From Rhodoferax lacus (GTDB lineage Bacteria; Pseudomonadota; Gammaproteobacteria; Burkholderiales; Burkholderiaceae_C), in contig NZ_QFZK01000006.1 of assembly GCF_003415675.1 (NCBI RefSeq), forward strand, positions 62,001 to 126,000: 64,000 nucleotides of DNA, in the 5' to 3' direction. The notes below the pieces were generated by a model. That model had not been told where the DNA came from and ran no database searches. It was given only the letters and a program-made list of their open reading frames with translations. The first letter of the stretch is position 1, and the number at the start of each line of letters is the position of its first letter. A program made the translations under genes and the position numbers. Of this stretch, positions 62,545 to 64,000 are shown piece after piece.

Positions 62545-63618
62545 ATGGTAGCCATCGATTTCAACAGCGCCTCCCATGTCTATTACCAGTCGGCGCAAAG
62601 TAAGCTGCTCAACAGCTACTTTGTGGATCTGATTGAAGCCGTCGGTGAATATGGTGCCATCAAGAATTTGAATGAAATCCTGAAGGCCGAGAAACTCAAC
62701 ACGGTCACGCTGCTGCAGGATTCGGACAAGCGCACCTTTGCGCTGTACTACAGGCTGCTGGGCACCCTGCACCAGATCGGCACCACACCCGGAATTGGCC
62801 TTCGACTTGGAACCTTTGACAACCTTTCCAAGTTTGGCATCTATGGCTATGCCATGCTGGCCTGTTCCAACTACGCACAGTTCTCGGCGGTTGCCAGAAG
62901 AATATTCAAGGCCATCTACCAAAACATAGATGCCAACGTGCAGATCCAAACCAAACAGATCCGGATTTCCTACATGCCCATGCTGCCGGTCAGTTATGGC
63001 TACACGCCCATCATGGAGCAGATCATCACAACCGCGTTCTCGCTGTTCAAAAACCTGTTTGGAAAAAACCTGCCCTGGAACCACTGCGAAGTCCGGCTCT
63101 CCTATGCGCCGCCCAGCTACGTGCAGCTGTACAAGGACTGCATCCCCTGCAAGATCACCTTCAACCAGGCGCAAACGGAACTGGTGTTGCCCCTGGGCTG
63201 GCAGGACTTGCCCATCGCCTCGGGTGACGAGACCCTGTCGCTCATCGTGGGCGAGCAATTCAAGACCATGCTCAACGGCCTGGATAGCCAGAACCGGCTG
63301 GCAGACCGCATACGCCAAGACCTGTACTACAGCCTTGGAAACCGCATGCTGGGGGCACAGGACGTTGCCAAAAAATACAACATGACGGAGCGCACGCTGA
63401 GAAACCGCCTGACTGCAGAAGACACGTCATTTCGCCAACTGGTAGCGGAAGTCCGGATGAATTTGGCGACGCGATACCTGGTTGAAACCACACTGTCCAT
63501 TCAGGAAATAGCGCACCTGCTGGGCTACGCACAAACGCAGAACTTCTACTATTTTTTCGGCCAGCAATTGAATGTGACGCCGGAAAAATTCCGCGCCTCC
63601 AAGCGATCTGCCAGCTAG
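62545..63618 (+). CDS. AraC family regulator
   Basis: 357 residues from the ATG at 62545, which has CCGGAGG upstream. The N-terminal part (about 20-215) is an Arabinose_bd-like effector domain as in OruR/ArgR-type regulators (GTTPGIGLRLGTFDNLSKFG, YGYAMLACSNYAQF). The C-terminal AraC DNA-binding domain has two HTHs: DVAKKYNMTERTLRNRLTAE and SIQEIAHLLGYAQTQNFYYF. It probably activates the downstream flavin reductase-like gene through the 21-bp-period repeats between them. Confidence 0.87.
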   Translation: MVAIDFNSASHVYYQSAQSKLLNSYFVDLIEAVGEYGAIKNLNEILKAEKLNTVTLLQDSDKRTFALYYRLLGTLHQIGTTPGIGLRLGTFDNLSKFGIYGYAMLACSNYAQFSAVARRIFKAIYQNIDANVQIQTKQIRISYMPMLPVSYGYTPIMEQIITTAFSLFKNLFGKNLPWNHCEVRLSYAPPSYVQLYKDCIPCKITFNQAQTELVLPLGWQDLPIASGDETLSLIVGEQFKTMLNGLDSQNRLADRIRQDLYYSLGNRMLGAQDVAKKYNMTERTLRNRLTAEDTSFRQLVAEVRMNLATRYLVETTLSIQEIAHLLGYAQTQNFYYFFGQQLNVTPEKFRASKRSAS

Positions 63619-63951
63619 TACGGCTGCGCGCCGTTCGGCGCGCGCATCCCGTCCTGGGTTCCCTTAGCTTCTTCCTCACAGACCCGTAAGGCGCACCGTA
63701 CGCAGGCCTACGCGTTCGCCCTGCGCATGGGCTTTCCGGGGTTTTGGTGTGCGTCTGGATATTGCCGAAAATCCGAATTTCATTTCCGTTTTTCCGAATC
63801 ACAAAAGGCGTGCGGCTTACTACCATTTGCACCACGCCACATCGCTCGCAGGGATGTTCAGCCACCCGGTTGGCTGACCCAGCGCGCATGTTCAGGAGTG
63901 TCTTCAAGGAAACGTAAATGAACTACCAAAGACCAATCAGGACGACAAATC
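63619..63951. other. Intergenic region between regulator and flavin reductase-like gene
   Basis: 333 bases. It holds a GC hairpin at 63626-63643 (8-bp arms, 2-base loop, no T run) just after the regulator stop, and a direct repeat at 63765-63799. A 15-codon frame at 63918-63965 (MNYQRPIRTTNHEQI) overlaps the next start and could be a leader peptide, but nothing supports it further. Confidence 0.5.
63765..63799 (+). promoter_or_regulatory. Direct repeat with 21-base period, likely AraC-type site
   Basis: CCGAAAATCCGAAT (63765-63778) and CCGTTTTTCCGAAT (63786-63799) share CCGnnnnTCCGAAT. The 21-base step equals two helical turns, the usual spacing of AraC-family half-sites. It lies about 155 bases before the flavin reductase-like start and right after the AraC-type gene. 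Confidence 0.55.
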
Positions 63952-64000
63952 ATGAACAAATTTGACAGCAGGGAACTGCGCACGGCCATGGGTCGCTTCA
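63952..64000 (+). CDS. Flavin reductase-like protein, 3' end missing
   Basis: Only 16 codons are inside the window: MNKFDSRELRTAMGRF. The pattern R-x-x-x-G-x-F right after the start is that of the FMN-binding flavin reductase domain (HpaC/DIM6 type), which continues ATGVTVVT in family members. AGGA precedes the ATG by nine bases. If right, the gene probably supplies reduced flavin to a monooxygenase further downstream, outside the window. Confidence 0.5.
   Translation, partial: MNKFDSRELRTAMGRF

Noticed and set aside
63626..63643. GC hairpin after the AraC-type gene as a terminator
   Set aside because: Perfect 8-bp arms but a two-base loop and no T run; not convincing as a Rho-independent terminator.

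Overview
GC-rich chromosomal DNA from a betaproteobacterium, most likely Comamonadaceae (Acidovorax/Rhodoferax/Polaromonas-like). This is inferred from gene content and codon style: MocR-DMT pairs, Acr3-type ars and ChrBA operons, several PAS-GGDEF-EAL proteins, and a taurine-type ABC transporter. I saw no rRNA, tRNA, CRISPR array, phage or complete insertion sequence. Most of the window is tightly packed core or accessory chromosome. Some stretches look acquired: about 14.0-16.7 kb (AT-richer, nuclease-like and HEPN-like genes), 38.5-44 kb (orphan VgrG effector cassette) and 26.5-33.3 kb (an unusual ATPase/protease neighbourhood).

Layout. 0-7 kb: glutathione reductase (cut by the window edge), DJ-1/PfpI protein, then a same-strand run of LysE exporter, PhzF-like enzyme, GST, cupin and NylB-like serine hydrolase, and a second cupin. 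7-10.7 kb (minus strand): chromate operon chrB-chrA-rhodanese-DMT transporter with a His-rich tail, behind a strong promoter overlapped by a palindrome. 10.8-13.8 kb: MocR regulator divergent from a DMT exporter, and a DUF4124/excalibur protein. 14.1-16.7 kb: GIY-YIG nuclease carrying six tandem HTH-like repeats, and a HEPN (AbiU2-like) protein. 17.1-21.8 kb: FAD oxidoreductase and NTF2-like protein divergent from tauABC-like transporter genes. 22.1-26.5 kb: degenerate HD-GYP protein, PAS-GGDEF-EAL protein and dienelactone hydrolase.

26.5-33.3 kb: a large HTH protein divergent from a soluble VirD4/TraG-like ATPase, which is followed at once by a ClpP-like protease; then a TumE/TumA-like toxin-antitoxin pair, and an FtsH-like M41 peptidase whose AAA+ part has lost the Walker A lysine. 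No conjugation genes lie nearby. This is the most unusual part of the window and the best candidate for an undescribed system. 33.4-37.7 kb: six-gene arsenic operon (arsR, thioredoxin-type arsC, acr3, glutaredoxin-type arsC, arsH, MFS). 38.5-44 kb: VgrG, an M15-type peptidoglycan peptidase that looks like a type VI effector, and an exported protein that could be its immunity partner.

44.3-55.4 kb: P-type ATPase, Aer-like chemoreceptor, two-domain sulfurtransferase, a block of large palindromic repeats related to a copy near 16.8 kb, GST, orphan MlaC, and an MFS/cyclodeaminase/ABC-2 operon. 55.4-62.2 kb: two large GGDEF-EAL sensors and a di-haem cytochrome c peroxidase translationally coupled to one of them. 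62.5-64 kb: AraC-type regulator with a 21-bp-period direct repeat in front of a flavin reductase-like gene cut off by the window end.
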